A model generated the notes under the pieces. The model made no database searches and was not told where the DNA came from. It saw only the letters and a list, made by a program, of their open reading frames with translations. A program made the translations under genes and the position numbers. Below are positions 1 through 8,221 of a stretch of 64,000 nucleotides of DNA, one piece after another. Source of the DNA: MM2 sp035460165 (GTDB lineage Bacteria; Pseudomonadota; Gammaproteobacteria; Burkholderiales; Methylophilaceae). Numbering within the stretch: the first letter of the stretch is position 1; the number at the start of each line of letters is the position of its first letter. Location of the stretch: positions 62,001-126,000 of the forward strand of contig DATHWW010000008.1 in the NCBI GenBank assembly GCA_035460165.1. Reading direction: 5' to 3'.

Positions 1-2
1 GC

Positions 3-869
3 ACCAATTCCGCCGAGGTGGTGATGCTGGCGCATCTACTCGGCGGCCCGTCCTACAGCTTTACCGTGCACGGCCCGGAGGAATTCGACAAACCGGAATT
101 CCTCAAGCTGCGCGAGAAAGTGAAGCGCGCCGCCTTTGTGGTGGCGATCAGTTCCTACGGTCGCAGCCAGCTTAGCCGCTGGGTGGATTATGCCGACTGG
201 GGCAAGATCAAGGTCGTGCATTGCGGGCTGGAGCCGGCTTTCCACAAGGTGGCAGCCGTGCCCGTGCCATCGGCGCCGCGCCTGGTGTGCGTCGGCCGCC
301 TGTGCGAGCAGAAAGGCCAGCTGCTGCTGGTGGAGGCGGTCGCCCAGCTGGTGCGGAATGGCGTGGAGATCGAAGTGGTGCTGGCCGGCGACGGCGAAAT
401 GCGCGCCGAGATCGAAGCCTTGATCGCCCAGCGTAGGCTGCAAAAGCAGGTGCGCATCACCGGCTGGATCAGCAGCGAGCAGGTGCGTGACGAAATTTTC
501 GCATCGCGCGCGCTGGTATTGCCGAGCTTCGCCGAAGGGCTGCCGGTGGTGGTCATGGAGGCAATGGCCTTGCGCCGGCCGGTGCTCACGACCTATGTCG
601 CCGGCATTCCCGAACTGATCGAATCCGGCAAGCACGGCTGGCTGTTCCCGGCCGGCGACGTGGACGCGCTTGCTGCCGCGATGCAGACCTTCCTCGCGTT
701 GCCGCTCGCCGCCGTCGAGGAAATGGGCGATGCGGCCCACACCCAGGCGCTGGAGCGGCATTCCATCGACATCGAGGCGGGCAAGCTGGCGCAGTTGTTC
801 GCCGCCGCCGCGGCACCCACCCCCGCGCATGTGCTGGAGGAAAAGAGTACGTATGATGCTGCTGCTTGA
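3..869 (+). CDS. Glycosyltransferase family 4 (5' truncated)
   Basis: The reading frame is open to the left edge, so the N-terminus lies outside the window and 288 residues are visible. The C-terminal half shows the GT-B nucleotide-sugar fold of GT4 enzymes: a VGRLCEQKGQ segment, a GDGEMR segment, and the EGLPVVVMEAMA E-x7-E signature near the donor site, followed by VAGIPELI. Family members transfer a sugar from a nucleotide donor to a lipid-linked or growing polysaccharide at the cytoplasmic face of the inner membrane. The gene overlaps the next glycosyltransferase by 17 bases and belongs to an EPS operon that also contains acyltransferases, galE, galU and an EpsL-like barrel. The donor and acceptor sugars cannot be read from the sequence. 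Confidence 0.88.
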   Translation, partial: TNSAEVVMLAHLLGGPSYSFTVHGPEEFDKPEFLKLREKVKRAAFVVAISSYGRSQLSRWVDYADWGKIKVVHCGLEPAFHKVAAVPVPSAPRLVCVGRLCEQKGQLLLVEAVAQLVRNGVEIEVVLAGDGEMRAEIEALIAQRRLQKQVRITGWISSEQVRDEIFASRALVLPSFAEGLPVVVMEAMALRRPVLTTYVAGIPELIESGKHGWLFPAGDVDALAAAMQTFLALPLAAVEEMGDAAHTQALERHSIDIEAGKLAQLFAAAAAPTPAHVLEEKSTYDAAA

Positions 870-2034
870 AATCCTGTTTGTTGCGGCCGGCCTGGTGCTG
901 TTCGTGCCGGCGTTTGTATTCGCCGCGCAGGTGGGGATGTCGCTGCCCATCTTCAAGCGCAAGAGCATCTTGTTCGGCGCGCGCCCCCATATTGCCGTGC
1001 TGATGCCTGCGCATAACGAGTCGGCCGGCATCGCGCGCCCGCTGAATGCGATCCGCATGCAATTGCAGCCGGGCGACCGCGTGCTGGTGGTGGCCGACAA
1101 TTGCACCGACGACACCGCCGAGATTGCGCTCGCCAACGGCGCGGAGGTGATCGTGCGCGAGGATGCCGAGCGGCGCGGCAAGGGCTATGCGCTCGATTTC
1201 GGCGTGCGTTATCTGGAGTCCCAACCGCCGGAAGTGGTGATCGTGATCGACGCCGATTGCCTGGTGCACGGCTACGCGCTCGACATGCTGGCGCGGCATG
1301 CGCTGGCGGTGAGACGGCCGGTGCAGGCGCTCTACCTGATGCACTCGCCGGAGGGCGCCAGCCTCAAGACCAAGGTCGCCGAGTTCGCCTGGGCGGTCAA
1401 GAACTGGGCGCGGCCGCTGGGCTACCACCATCTCGGCCTGCCGTGCCAGCTGATGGGCACCGGCATGGCCTTTCCGTGGCTGCACATCCGCTACGCCGAT
1501 CTCGCCAGCGGGCACATCGTCGAAGACCTCAAGCTCGGCCTCGACTTCGCCGCCAAAGGCTATGCCCCGCATTTCTGCCCTGGCGCACGGGTGACCAGCG
1601 TGTTTCCCACCCATGTCGAGGGCGTGCAATCGCAGCGCACGCGTTGGGAACACGGCCATCTCGGCATGCTGGTGCAGGAGGGCGGTCCGCGCCTGAAACA
1701 AGCCCTGCGCAGCCGCAACGGCGGGTTGCTGGCGTTGGCGCTCGATCTCTGCGTGCCGCCGCTGGCCTTGCTGACCCTGCTGGTGGTTGCGCTGTGCGGT
1801 CTCGGTACAGCCGCGTGGCTGGTGACGGGCAACATCTGGCCCTGGGCGTTGGCGCTGCTGGATATGGGGCTGGTCGTCGGCGCGGTGCTGCTGGCCTGGC
1901 TGCGTGTCGGCCGCAAGATCATTTCCTTGCCTACCCTGGCGTACGCGCCGTTTTACGCGCTCGGCAAGATTCCCTTGTATCTCAAATTTCTGGTGCGACG
2001 CCAGGCGGAGTGGGTGCGGTCGCGCCGCGACTGA
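853..2034 (+). CDS. Membrane-bound glycosyltransferase family 2
   Basis: A 393-residue processive-type GT2 enzyme. An N-terminal hydrophobic segment (about residues 3-26) is followed by a catalytic domain with ADNCTDDT, the DxD-containing IDADC motif, a catalytic-base-like HIVEDLKLG motif and a QRTRWEHGH (QxxRW) motif. Two C-terminal membrane segments follow. This layout is typical of inner-membrane enzymes that elongate or initiate exopolysaccharide. I chose the ATG at 853 because it follows a GGAGG-like site near 836-840 and overlaps the upstream stop; the ATG at 856 is an equally plausible start. The gene is cotranscribed with its neighbours; the GTG of the next gene lies 10 bases beyond the stop. 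The specific sugar is unknown. Confidence 0.88.
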   Translation: MMLLLEILFVAAGLVLFVPAFVFAAQVGMSLPIFKRKSILFGARPHIAVLMPAHNESAGIARPLNAIRMQLQPGDRVLVVADNCTDDTAEIALANGAEVIVREDAERRGKGYALDFGVRYLESQPPEVVIVIDADCLVHGYALDMLARHALAVRRPVQALYLMHSPEGASLKTKVAEFAWAVKNWARPLGYHHLGLPCQLMGTGMAFPWLHIRYADLASGHIVEDLKLGLDFAAKGYAPHFCPGARVTSVFPTHVEGVQSQRTRWEHGHLGMLVQEGGPRLKQALRSRNGGLLALALDLCVPPLALLTLLVVALCGLGTAAWLVTGNIWPWALALLDMGLVVGAVLLAWLRVGRKIISLPTLAYAPFYALGKIPLYLKFLVRRQAEWVRSRRD

Positions 2035-2044
2035 GGGGAATATC

Positions 2045-3130
2045 GTGTTTATCGGCATCCAGATACTACGAGGATTAGCGGCTGCCATGGTGGTGGTCCA
2101 CCACTACGTGGCGTCGCAGGCCGAGCGGGGTGCGGAAGTAGGGCGCTGGCTGCATGAGTTCGGCGGTTCCGGCGTCGATATTTTCTTCGTGATCAGCGGT
2201 TTCATCATGATGATCACGCAATCCGACATGGGCGGAAAAAAGCGCGAATATTCCGCCAGACAATTTCTCGTGCGCCGCCTGCTGCGCGTCGTGCCGCTGT
2301 ACTGGGCGCTGACCGCGCTCGCTTTCGGGCTGGCGTCTGTGGCCGCGGCGACGGTCAATACGCAGATTCCGCTCGAAAAATTCCTGATGTCCATGCTGTT
2401 CCTGCCCTATAGCGATGGTCCGGTTTCGATGAACGACGCTGCACATACCGCGTACGTGATCCCGATGGCGTGGACGCTGACCTTCGAATGGTTTTTCTAT
2501 TTGGTATTCGCCACCGCGCTGGCGTTCGGTTTGCATGCGTATGCCCGTCTCCGCTTCATCGCCGTGGTCTTTGCCGCGCTGGTGGCGGCCGGTGTGCTGG
2601 CCCAGCCGCAAGCGCCGATTCTGCAGGTGGTCACCAGTCCGCTGCTGTTCGAATTCCTGCTCGGCTGCGCGGTGGCGGTGCTCTATCTCAAGGGCCTGCG
2701 CCTTAGCGCCTGGGTCGCCTTGCCGCTCGCACTGGTGGCGACGGGCGTACTGGTCAATCAACTGCACGGCACGGTGTTCGAGCGCACCGCGATCTGGGGC
2801 TTGGCGTCGTTCGCGCTTATCATGGCGGCCTCGCTCAACAAGCGCGAGATCGCCCCATCTGCGGTGACGCGGCCGTTCGCGCGTCTGGGCGATATTTCCT
2901 ATTCGCTCTACCTGTCGCACTTTTTCACGCTGGCGCTATTCGTCCGGTTGCAGGATCGCATTCCCGTGCTGAATGAAAGTTACGGCCTGCCCGCACTCGC
3001 CGCTTTCGCGCTGCTCAATCTCTTCGTCGCCGAAGGGTGCTATCGATGCATCGAAGACCCGGCACGCAAACTCTTCGCCCATGGCGGTTTCGCCCGGCTG
3101 CGCCCCCGCCGCAAGGTAACCGAGCCATGA
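2045..3130 (+). CDS. Acyltransferase 3 family membrane protein (ExoZ-like)
   Basis: A 361-residue integral membrane O-acyltransferase of the acyltransferase-3 (AT3) family. The N-terminus carries the family hallmark: an IQILRGLAAAMVVVHHY segment, with the His of the first helix, then GGSGVDIFFVISGFIM. About ten hydrophobic helices are visible, and RLLRVVPLYW matches the conserved RxxR region. Family members move acetyl or similar groups from a cytoplasmic donor to exported polysaccharides. The start is GTG at 2045, preceded by a GAGGGGAA ribosome site; the longer frame upstream of it overlaps the GT2 gene and does not resemble AT3 proteins. It overlaps the next gene by ATGA. It probably decorates the polymer made by this locus (inference). 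Confidence 0.87.
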   Translation: MFIGIQILRGLAAAMVVVHHYVASQAERGAEVGRWLHEFGGSGVDIFFVISGFIMMITQSDMGGKKREYSARQFLVRRLLRVVPLYWALTALAFGLASVAAATVNTQIPLEKFLMSMLFLPYSDGPVSMNDAAHTAYVIPMAWTLTFEWFFYLVFATALAFGLHAYARLRFIAVVFAALVAAGVLAQPQAPILQVVTSPLLFEFLLGCAVAVLYLKGLRLSAWVALPLALVATGVLVNQLHGTVFERTAIWGLASFALIMAASLNKREIAPSAVTRPFARLGDISYSLYLSHFFTLALFVRLQDRIPVLNESYGLPALAAFALLNLFVAEGCYRCIEDPARKLFAHGGFARLRPRRKVTEP

Positions 3131-4152
3131 ACAAGCGCTACGACTGGGTGGACTATGCCAAGGGCATCGGCATTCTGCTGGTGGTGTATGCGCATATCGC
3201 GCGCGGCGTATTTTCCGCCGGTATCGCGGTCGATGAAGACTGGTACACGCTGGTGGACAGCGTGATCTACACCTTCCACATGCCGCTGTTTTTTTTCCTG
3301 TCCGGGTTGTTCTTTTACAGCTCGTTGCAGAAGCGCGGCGGGATGGAACTGGTCGTGACGAAGGCCGATACCATCTTGTATCCCTATGTCGTCTGGTCGT
3401 TGCTGCAGGGCACCGTCGAACTGCTTTTCTCGCGCTACACCAACGATGTAATCGCCGCCGAGGACGTCGTCAATCTGCTGGAGCCGCGCGCGCAGTTCTG
3501 GTTCCTGTTCGCGCTGTTCATGATCACCGTGCTGGCGATCCCGATCTATGCGGCATTGAAGCAGCGCTATTTTTTGGCGGTGGCACTGGCGTGCTCGGCC
3601 GTATTCGTCTTCAGCAATGCGCTGCCGGAGTTCTTCCATTCCGATTACCTCTATGCCTGGTTCGTGTTTTTCGCGTTCGGCGTCTGGTTCAACGAGATTC
3701 GGGATGCCGTGCTGCGGCATGCACATGCGCTGCTCGGGCTCTTCTTCATGCTGTTCGTATTCAGCCAGTGGTTGTTCCACAGCTATTTCGGGCTGACCTA
3801 TGAAGATGGGGGAGCCGGCCTGCTGGTGCTGGCATTGATCGCGATCATGTTTGTCGTGCTGCTGGCCCACGTGCTGTCGCATTACCCCGGCCGCTTCATG
3901 CTGCAGCTCGGCACTTCGTCGATGGCGATCTACCTGATGCACGTGATGGTGGGCAGCGGGGTGCGCGTGTTTTTGCAAAAGATACTGCACATCGAGAACC
4001 TCTATGCGCACCTGGCGCTGGGCTTGTCGGCGGCGGTGCTGATCCCGCTGGGGATCGTGAGGCTGTGTCGGCGCTGGAACCGCATGTTTCTGCTGGAGGC
4101 GCCGAGAAAAATCTCGGGGCAGTACTGGTATCAGAAGAAATTCGGCACCTGA
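3127..4152 (+). CDS. Acyltransferase 3 family membrane protein (sugar O-acetylase-like)
   Basis: A 341-residue multi-pass protein that begins with WVDYAKGIGILLVVYAHIARG, cited here only as the family signature of AT3 proteins resembling fucose/sugar O-acetylases. Next come a TFHMPLFFFLSGLF segment and a run of hydrophobic helices. The ATG overlaps the preceding TGA (ATGA at 3127-3130), which indicates translational coupling. It is the second of three AT3 genes in a row, suggesting that the polymer carries more than one acyl decoration or is acylated at several positions. The gene ends before a 72-base gap holding a GC-rich inverted repeat. The acyl group and the sugar acceptor are not predictable from sequence alone. 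Confidence 0.85.
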   Translation: MNKRYDWVDYAKGIGILLVVYAHIARGVFSAGIAVDEDWYTLVDSVIYTFHMPLFFFLSGLFFYSSLQKRGGMELVVTKADTILYPYVVWSLLQGTVELLFSRYTNDVIAAEDVVNLLEPRAQFWFLFALFMITVLAIPIYAALKQRYFLAVALACSAVFVFSNALPEFFHSDYLYAWFVFFAFGVWFNEIRDAVLRHAHALLGLFFMLFVFSQWLFHSYFGLTYEDGGAGLLVLALIAIMFVVLLAHVLSHYPGRFMLQLGTSSMAIYLMHVMVGSGVRVFLQKILHIENLYAHLALGLSAAVLIPLGIVRLCRRWNRMFLLEAPRKISGQYWYQKKFGT

Positions 4153-4171
4153 CATAGCCGCTTTAAGGGAG

Positions 4172-4200
4172 GGGCGCACAGCACATAAGCTAGGGCGCCC
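4172..4200 (+). terminator. Possible weak hairpin between acyltransferase genes
   Basis: An inverted repeat (ggggcgc ... gcgccc) lies in the gap after the second acyltransferase and is followed by aaaatatttt. It lacks a clean T-run directly after the stem, so it may be a weak terminator or an mRNA-processing stem rather than a full stop. The next gene has its own strong ribosome site. Confidence 0.3.
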
Positions 4201-4224
4201 AAAATATTTTATAAGGAGGCCGTT

Positions 4225-5217
4225 TTGGAAAACGGTAGGTTCAATGTGCTGGATGGCTGGCGCGGTATCAGCATATTGCTGGTGCTGGCGACGCATCTGT
4301 TGCCGTTGGGGCCGCATGCGTGGCAGTTGAATGTCACGGCCGGCATCATGGGCATGGTGTTCTTTTTCATATTGTCGGGGTTTCTGGTCACGCATTTTCT
4401 GCTGACACGCTATGGGGTGGTGGATTTCCTGATCCGGCGGTTTTTTCGCATCCTGCCGCTGGTATGGCTGTACATGACGTTGATGTTCCTGATTTCGCCG
4501 GTAACGCGTGAAATCTGGATCGCGCATTTCCTGTTTTACGTCAACTATCCGCCGGATAAATTCATTCCCACCACGCCGCATTTGTGGTCCGTGTGCGTCG
4601 AATTCCATTTTTACCTGGGTATCGCGTTGCTGGTCGCATTTTTCAACAAGCGCGGTTTGTTGCTGATTCCTGTGCTGCTGATTGCCGTGACGCTGCTGCG
4701 CGCTACGCTGGGGGTGCATTATTCGATCATGACGCATTTGCGCATCGACGAAATTCTCGCCGGCGCGATGCTGGCGCTGGTGTACAACGGCAAGCTGCCC
4801 GATATGCTGCGGGCGCTCATGCGCCGCGCGAGTTTGTCGGTGACCTTTATCCTGCTGCTGATTTCGTGTCATCCGGACGCTGGCTTCATGTGTTATCTGC
4901 GGCCTTATTTCGCGATGGTTCTGGTCGGCGCCACCTTGTTCAACCACAACACCGCCATTGATGGCGTGCTGCGGAACAAGGTCTTGCTGTATATCGCCAC
5001 CATCTCATTCGCGCTGTACGTGATCCATCCATTCCTCGCGACGACCTGGCTGGGCTCGGGCGGCGATCTCGAAAAATATGCAAAAAGACCATTGCTGCTG
5101 GCCGTGCTGCTTATCAGTGCGCATGTCTCGACCTTTTACTACGAGCAACGATGGATCGCTCTCGGTAAACGGATCTCTTCAAAACTACGCGTAGGAGGCA
5201 CTTATGAACTCAAATAA
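4225..5217 (+). CDS. Acyltransferase 3 family membrane protein
   Basis: A 330-residue AT3 protein. The N-terminal NVLDGWRGISILLVLATHLLP motif (abridged: DGWRGISILLVLATH) has the conserved Arg and His of the first helix. GMVFFFILSGFLVTHFLL and a LIRRFFRILPLVW segment follow. It starts at TTG 4225, which is unusual but well supported by AAGGAGG at 4213-4219 with ideal spacing. The 3' end overlaps the start of the secreted-protein gene by 14 bases. With its two upstream paralogues it forms a block of three O-acyltransferases for polysaccharide or lipid decoration. The substrate is unknown. Confidence 0.85.
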   Translation: MENGRFNVLDGWRGISILLVLATHLLPLGPHAWQLNVTAGIMGMVFFFILSGFLVTHFLLTRYGVVDFLIRRFFRILPLVWLYMTLMFLISPVTREIWIAHFLFYVNYPPDKFIPTTPHLWSVCVEFHFYLGIALLVAFFNKRGLLLIPVLLIAVTLLRATLGVHYSIMTHLRIDEILAGAMLALVYNGKLPDMLRALMRRASLSVTFILLLISCHPDAGFMCYLRPYFAMVLVGATLFNHNTAIDGVLRNKVLLYIATISFALYVIHPFLATTWLGSGGDLEKYAKRPLLLAVLLISAHVSTFYYEQRWIALGKRISSKLRVGGTYELK

Positions 5218-6187
5218 AAAACTTCTTTTATCCGCCCTACTGTCGATTCCGCTGGCCGCCTCGGCGGGCGCCGTGATTACCGACGCCGTATACGCCCCGA
5301 CCAGCTTCTGGTATACCCCGATTCCCGCGGTGGTGCCCTTGCATCCCAAGTCGGCCAATTTCGTGCAGGAAATCCTGCGCCAGAAAGCGGCCTATTACGG
5401 CACCGTGACCATCAACACCAAGGACTACACCAGTCCGGTCTATATCGCCGCTACCGGGGCGCCTGCGGTGAAGGTGACGCAGTGGGATTGCCAGAAAAAA
5501 GGCTATTCGGACACCAGCCTGGCGGAGCAGTGGGCCGCGGTTCCCATCCCCGATTACGCCCTCCCATCCCGGGGGACTGATTCCGAAATGACGGTTTATC
5601 AGCCTTCGACCGATACCGTGTGGGAGTTCTGGCAGGCCAAGAAGGTCGATGGGAAGTGGCAGGCGTGCTGGGGCGGACGTATCCAGAATGCCTCTGCCAG
5701 CAGCGGCGTGTTTTACAAGTACTACGGCGTCACGGCCACCAGCCTGTCATTCCTCGGCGGGCAAATCACCGCGGAGGAGCTGCAGCGCGGCGAAATCAAG
5801 CATGCGATCGGTTTTTCGGTGGTGGATGCAGAGGATAAAAATACATTTTCCTGGCCGGCCAACCGTTCGGACGGAATGAACCCGGCGGCTGCGCCCAATC
5901 GCATTCCGGAAGGCCTGCGCTTCCGGCTCGACCCCGCCGTCAATGTCGATGCGCTGCCGATGAGCAAGGCCGGCAAGATCATCGCCAAGGCGGCGCAGAA
6001 GTACGGTTTCGTGGTGTGGGATCGCTCAGGCGCCCTGGCCTTGCGCGCGCAGAATGCCGTTTCGTATACGGCGCTGGGACAGCCCGATCCGTACCCGGCG
6101 GCGTTCGGCGGACATCCCAACTATGCCGTGCTCAACGGCTTCCCTTGGAACAAGCTGCAATTCCTGCCCATGGATTACGGCAAGTAG
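5204..6187 (+). CDS. Secreted protein of unknown function in EPS locus
   Basis: A 327-residue protein with a clear Sec signal peptide: two N-terminal lysines, LLLSALLSIPLAASAGA, cleavage probably after ASA near residue 21. The mature part is rich in aromatic residues and has recognisable blocks (FWYTPIPA, QKAAYYGTV, TQWDCQKKGY, EMTVYQPSTDTVWEFW, WQACWGGRI, FLGGQITAEEL). From memory, similar proteins occur in other bacteria including actinobacteria, but I know no established function or fold. The two cysteines (in WDCQ and QACW) could form a disulfide. GTAGGAGG precedes the ATG, and the gene overlaps the upstream acyltransferase, so it is probably part of EPS export or modification. A polysaccharide-binding or lyase-like role is only a guess. 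Confidence 0.8.
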   Translation: MNSNKKLLLSALLSIPLAASAGAVITDAVYAPTSFWYTPIPAVVPLHPKSANFVQEILRQKAAYYGTVTINTKDYTSPVYIAATGAPAVKVTQWDCQKKGYSDTSLAEQWAAVPIPDYALPSRGTDSEMTVYQPSTDTVWEFWQAKKVDGKWQACWGGRIQNASASSGVFYKYYGVTATSLSFLGGQITAEELQRGEIKHAIGFSVVDAEDKNTFSWPANRSDGMNPAAAPNRIPEGLRFRLDPAVNVDALPMSKAGKIIAKAAQKYGFVVWDRSGALALRAQNAVSYTALGQPDPYPAAFGGHPNYAVLNGFPWNKLQFLPMDYGK

Positions 6188-6210
6188 ATTGTCTACTTAC
6201 GGAGACAATC
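6187..6210 (+). terminator. Hairpin after the secreted-protein gene
   Basis: An 8-bp perfect stem (gattgtct / agacaatc) with an 8-base loop starts at the last base of the stop codon of the upstream gene. The T-run is poor, so termination may be partial. Confidence 0.4.
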
Positions 6211-6246
6211 CTAGTCTATATAAATCAGTAGCTTAGATTATGGTTT

Positions 6247-6280
6247 GGGGTTGATGTCGTTTGGCGGCGACGTTAACCCC
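6247..6280 (+). terminator. GC-rich hairpin upstream of the WecG-like gene
   Basis: A near-palindrome (ggggttgatgtcg ... cgacgttaacccc) forms a stem of about 13 bp with two wobble or mismatched pairs, followed by attctctg. Together with the hairpin at 6187-6210 it probably separates the acyltransferase transcript from the wecG-galE-galU-epsL group. A second small stem (aggcg-tta-ccgcct) sits at about 6360-6373, just before the next ribosome site. Confidence 0.4.
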
Positions 6281-6392
6281 ATTCTCTGCGTCAGCGAAAT
6301 CAATAAATTCAATTAATAATCAACCGGTTAATCTGATGGCACGCGGATTGCTATCCCTATAGGCGTTACCGCCTGATAAAGGAAGAATTCGA

Positions 6393-7142
6393 ATGAGCCT
6401 GGGTAAGGTTGTGCCGATTGCCGGCTTTCCCGTCCACGAAGCAACGCCGCAGGATCTGGCGATGCATTTGTTAACCGTATTGCGTGAACACGAAAAAATT
6501 TCGCTGCTGTTTGCCAACAGCAATTTCGTGGTCAAGTGCAAAAAGCTATTGAACCGCATGGCCAACGACGGCGTACTTATCGTCAACGATGGCATCGGTA
6601 TCGATATCGTCGCCAAGTTCCTGCACGGACGCGCGTTCAAGGCCAACTTGAACGGCACCGATTTCACTCCCTACCTGTTCCGCGAATCCTCACGCCCCCT
6701 GCGCGTGTATATGCTGGGTGCGCATCCGGAGATTGTGGAAAAAGCCGTCGAGTACGTCGAGCGGGAGTTGAAACAGGTGGTGGTCGGCTACTGCGACGGC
6801 TACAGCGGCCTGCGCGATCCGCATATCGTCGAGCGCATCAATCGTACCCAGGCCGAAGTGCTGCTGGTAGCGCTAGGCAATCCTTTGCAGGAAGAGTGGA
6901 TCCTCAACCATCGCGATGCGCTGAATGCCGGTGTCGTCACCGGCGTGGGTGCCTTGTTCGACTTCTGGGCCGGCAGCAAGCCGCGTGCGCCGGAATTCAT
7001 CCAGAAAATACGCATGGAATGGTTGTACCGGCTGTGCCACGAGCCGCGCCGCCTGATGCGGCGCTACACAGTGGACATGCTGGTGTTTTTTGCGCATTGC
7101 CTCAAATACCGCGAGAACACAAAACAACAAAGTTTCGAGTGA
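6393..7142 (+). CDS. WecG/TagA/CpsF family glycosyltransferase
   Basis: A 249-residue protein of the WecG/TagA/CpsF (GT26) family, which transfers N-acetylmannosaminuronic acid, ManNAc or related sugars to polyprenyl-linked intermediates at the inner membrane. Supporting motifs are LFANSNFVVKC, the VLIVNDGIGIDIVAK block (family VxDGxGxV), LNGTDF, MLGAHPEIVEKA, LLVALGNPLQEEWI, and GVGALFDFWAGSKPRAPEF with the conserved Asp and PRAP. The length is normal for the family. A ribosome site (AAGGAAG) lies just ahead of the ATG. It starts a subcluster with galE, galU and the EpsL-like barrel and so contributes to the same exopolysaccharide. Confidence 0.93.
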   Translation: MSLGKVVPIAGFPVHEATPQDLAMHLLTVLREHEKISLLFANSNFVVKCKKLLNRMANDGVLIVNDGIGIDIVAKFLHGRAFKANLNGTDFTPYLFRESSRPLRVYMLGAHPEIVEKAVEYVERELKQVVVGYCDGYSGLRDPHIVERINRTQAEVLLVALGNPLQEEWILNHRDALNAGVVTGVGALFDFWAGSKPRAPEFIQKIRMEWLYRLCHEPRRLMRRYTVDMLVFFAHCLKYRENTKQQSFE

Positions 7143-7183
7143 CCGGCCGCAGGCCGATTTTTAAAAACGGATAAGGATCCATT

Positions 7184-8182
7184 ATGAAAATACTAGTCGT
7201 CGGCGGCGCAGGTTACATTGGTTCGCACATGGTCAAAATGTTGCTCGAACAAGGGCATGCGGTAGTCACATTCGACAATCTTTCCTCCGGCTTCCGCGAT
7301 GCCGTGCTGGGCGGGGAGTTCGTCAAGGGCGACCTGGCGGACAAGGCCAAGCTGGATGAAGTGTTTGCGGTGCACCGGCCGGATGCGGTCATGCATTTCG
7401 CGTCGTGCATCCAGGTGGGCGAATCGGTGCGCCAGCCGGGCAAGTATTACCAGAACAACGTCACCAACACGCTTAACCTGCTGGATGCGATGGTGAAGCA
7501 CGATGTGGAGTATTTCATTTTTTCCTCGACCGCCGCCATTTTTGGCGAGCCGGAATACGTGCCCATCGATCCCTCGCATCCGAAAAATCCGGTAAACCCC
7601 TACGGGCGTACCAAGTGGATGGTCGAGCAGATTTTGAACGACTACGACGACGCTTACGGTCTCAAGTCGGTTTGCCTGCGCTATTTCAACGCCGCCGGCG
7701 CCGATCCTGCCGGCTTGCTGGGCGAACGTCATGAACCGGAAACCCACTTGATCCCGCTGGTGCTCCAGGCCATCTCCGGCCGCCGCGAGGCGATTACGGT
7801 ATTCGGCCGCGATTACGACACGCCGGACGGCACTTGCGTGCGCGACTACATTCATGTGGTCGATCTGTGCACCGCCCACTTGCTGGCGCTGCAACGCCTG
7901 ATGTCAACCGGCTTGAGCCGCCGCTACAACCTGGGCAATGAGTCTGGCTACACCGTGCAGGAAGTGATCGACGCGGCTGAGCGCGTTACCGGTTGCGTGG
8001 TGCGTGTCGCAGAAGGTTCGCGCCGCGCCGGCGATCCGGCGATGCTGGTTGCGGATGCCACACTGGCACGCGAGGAATTGGGTTGGCTGCCGATCTATTC
8101 CGATCTCGACACCATCATCGCCCACGCCTGGCAGTGGGAAATGATTCATTTGCAGAGCGAGCGCAAGCGTTGCGCCGCCTGA
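7184..8182 (+). CDS. galE: UDP-glucose 4-epimerase
   Basis: A 332-residue short-chain dehydrogenase/reductase-type sugar epimerase that interconverts UDP-glucose and UDP-galactose in the cytoplasm using bound NAD. The N-terminal GGAGYIGSH is the NAD-binding glycine motif. SSTAAIFG supplies the catalytic Ser, and NPYGRTKW holds the Tyr-x-x-x-Lys pair. The C-terminal region contains the RYFNAAGADPAG and GTCVRDYIHVVDL blocks typical of GalE. Ahead of the start is AAGGATCC. The gene is 42 bases after the WecG-like gene and 39 before galU, so it probably supplies UDP-galactose for the EPS made here. A UDP-GlcNAc preference cannot be excluded. Confidence 0.93.
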   Translation: MKILVVGGAGYIGSHMVKMLLEQGHAVVTFDNLSSGFRDAVLGGEFVKGDLADKAKLDEVFAVHRPDAVMHFASCIQVGESVRQPGKYYQNNVTNTLNLLDAMVKHDVEYFIFSSTAAIFGEPEYVPIDPSHPKNPVNPYGRTKWMVEQILNDYDDAYGLKSVCLRYFNAAGADPAGLLGERHEPETHLIPLVLQAISGRREAITVFGRDYDTPDGTCVRDYIHVVDLCTAHLLALQRLMSTGLSRRYNLGNESGYTVQEVIDAAERVTGCVVRVAEGSRRAGDPAMLVADATLAREELGWLPIYSDLDTIIAHAWQWEMIHLQSERKRCAA

Positions 8183-8221
8183 GTTAGACCACTTTTATCA
8201 ACTTAGCTAGAAATCGATATC

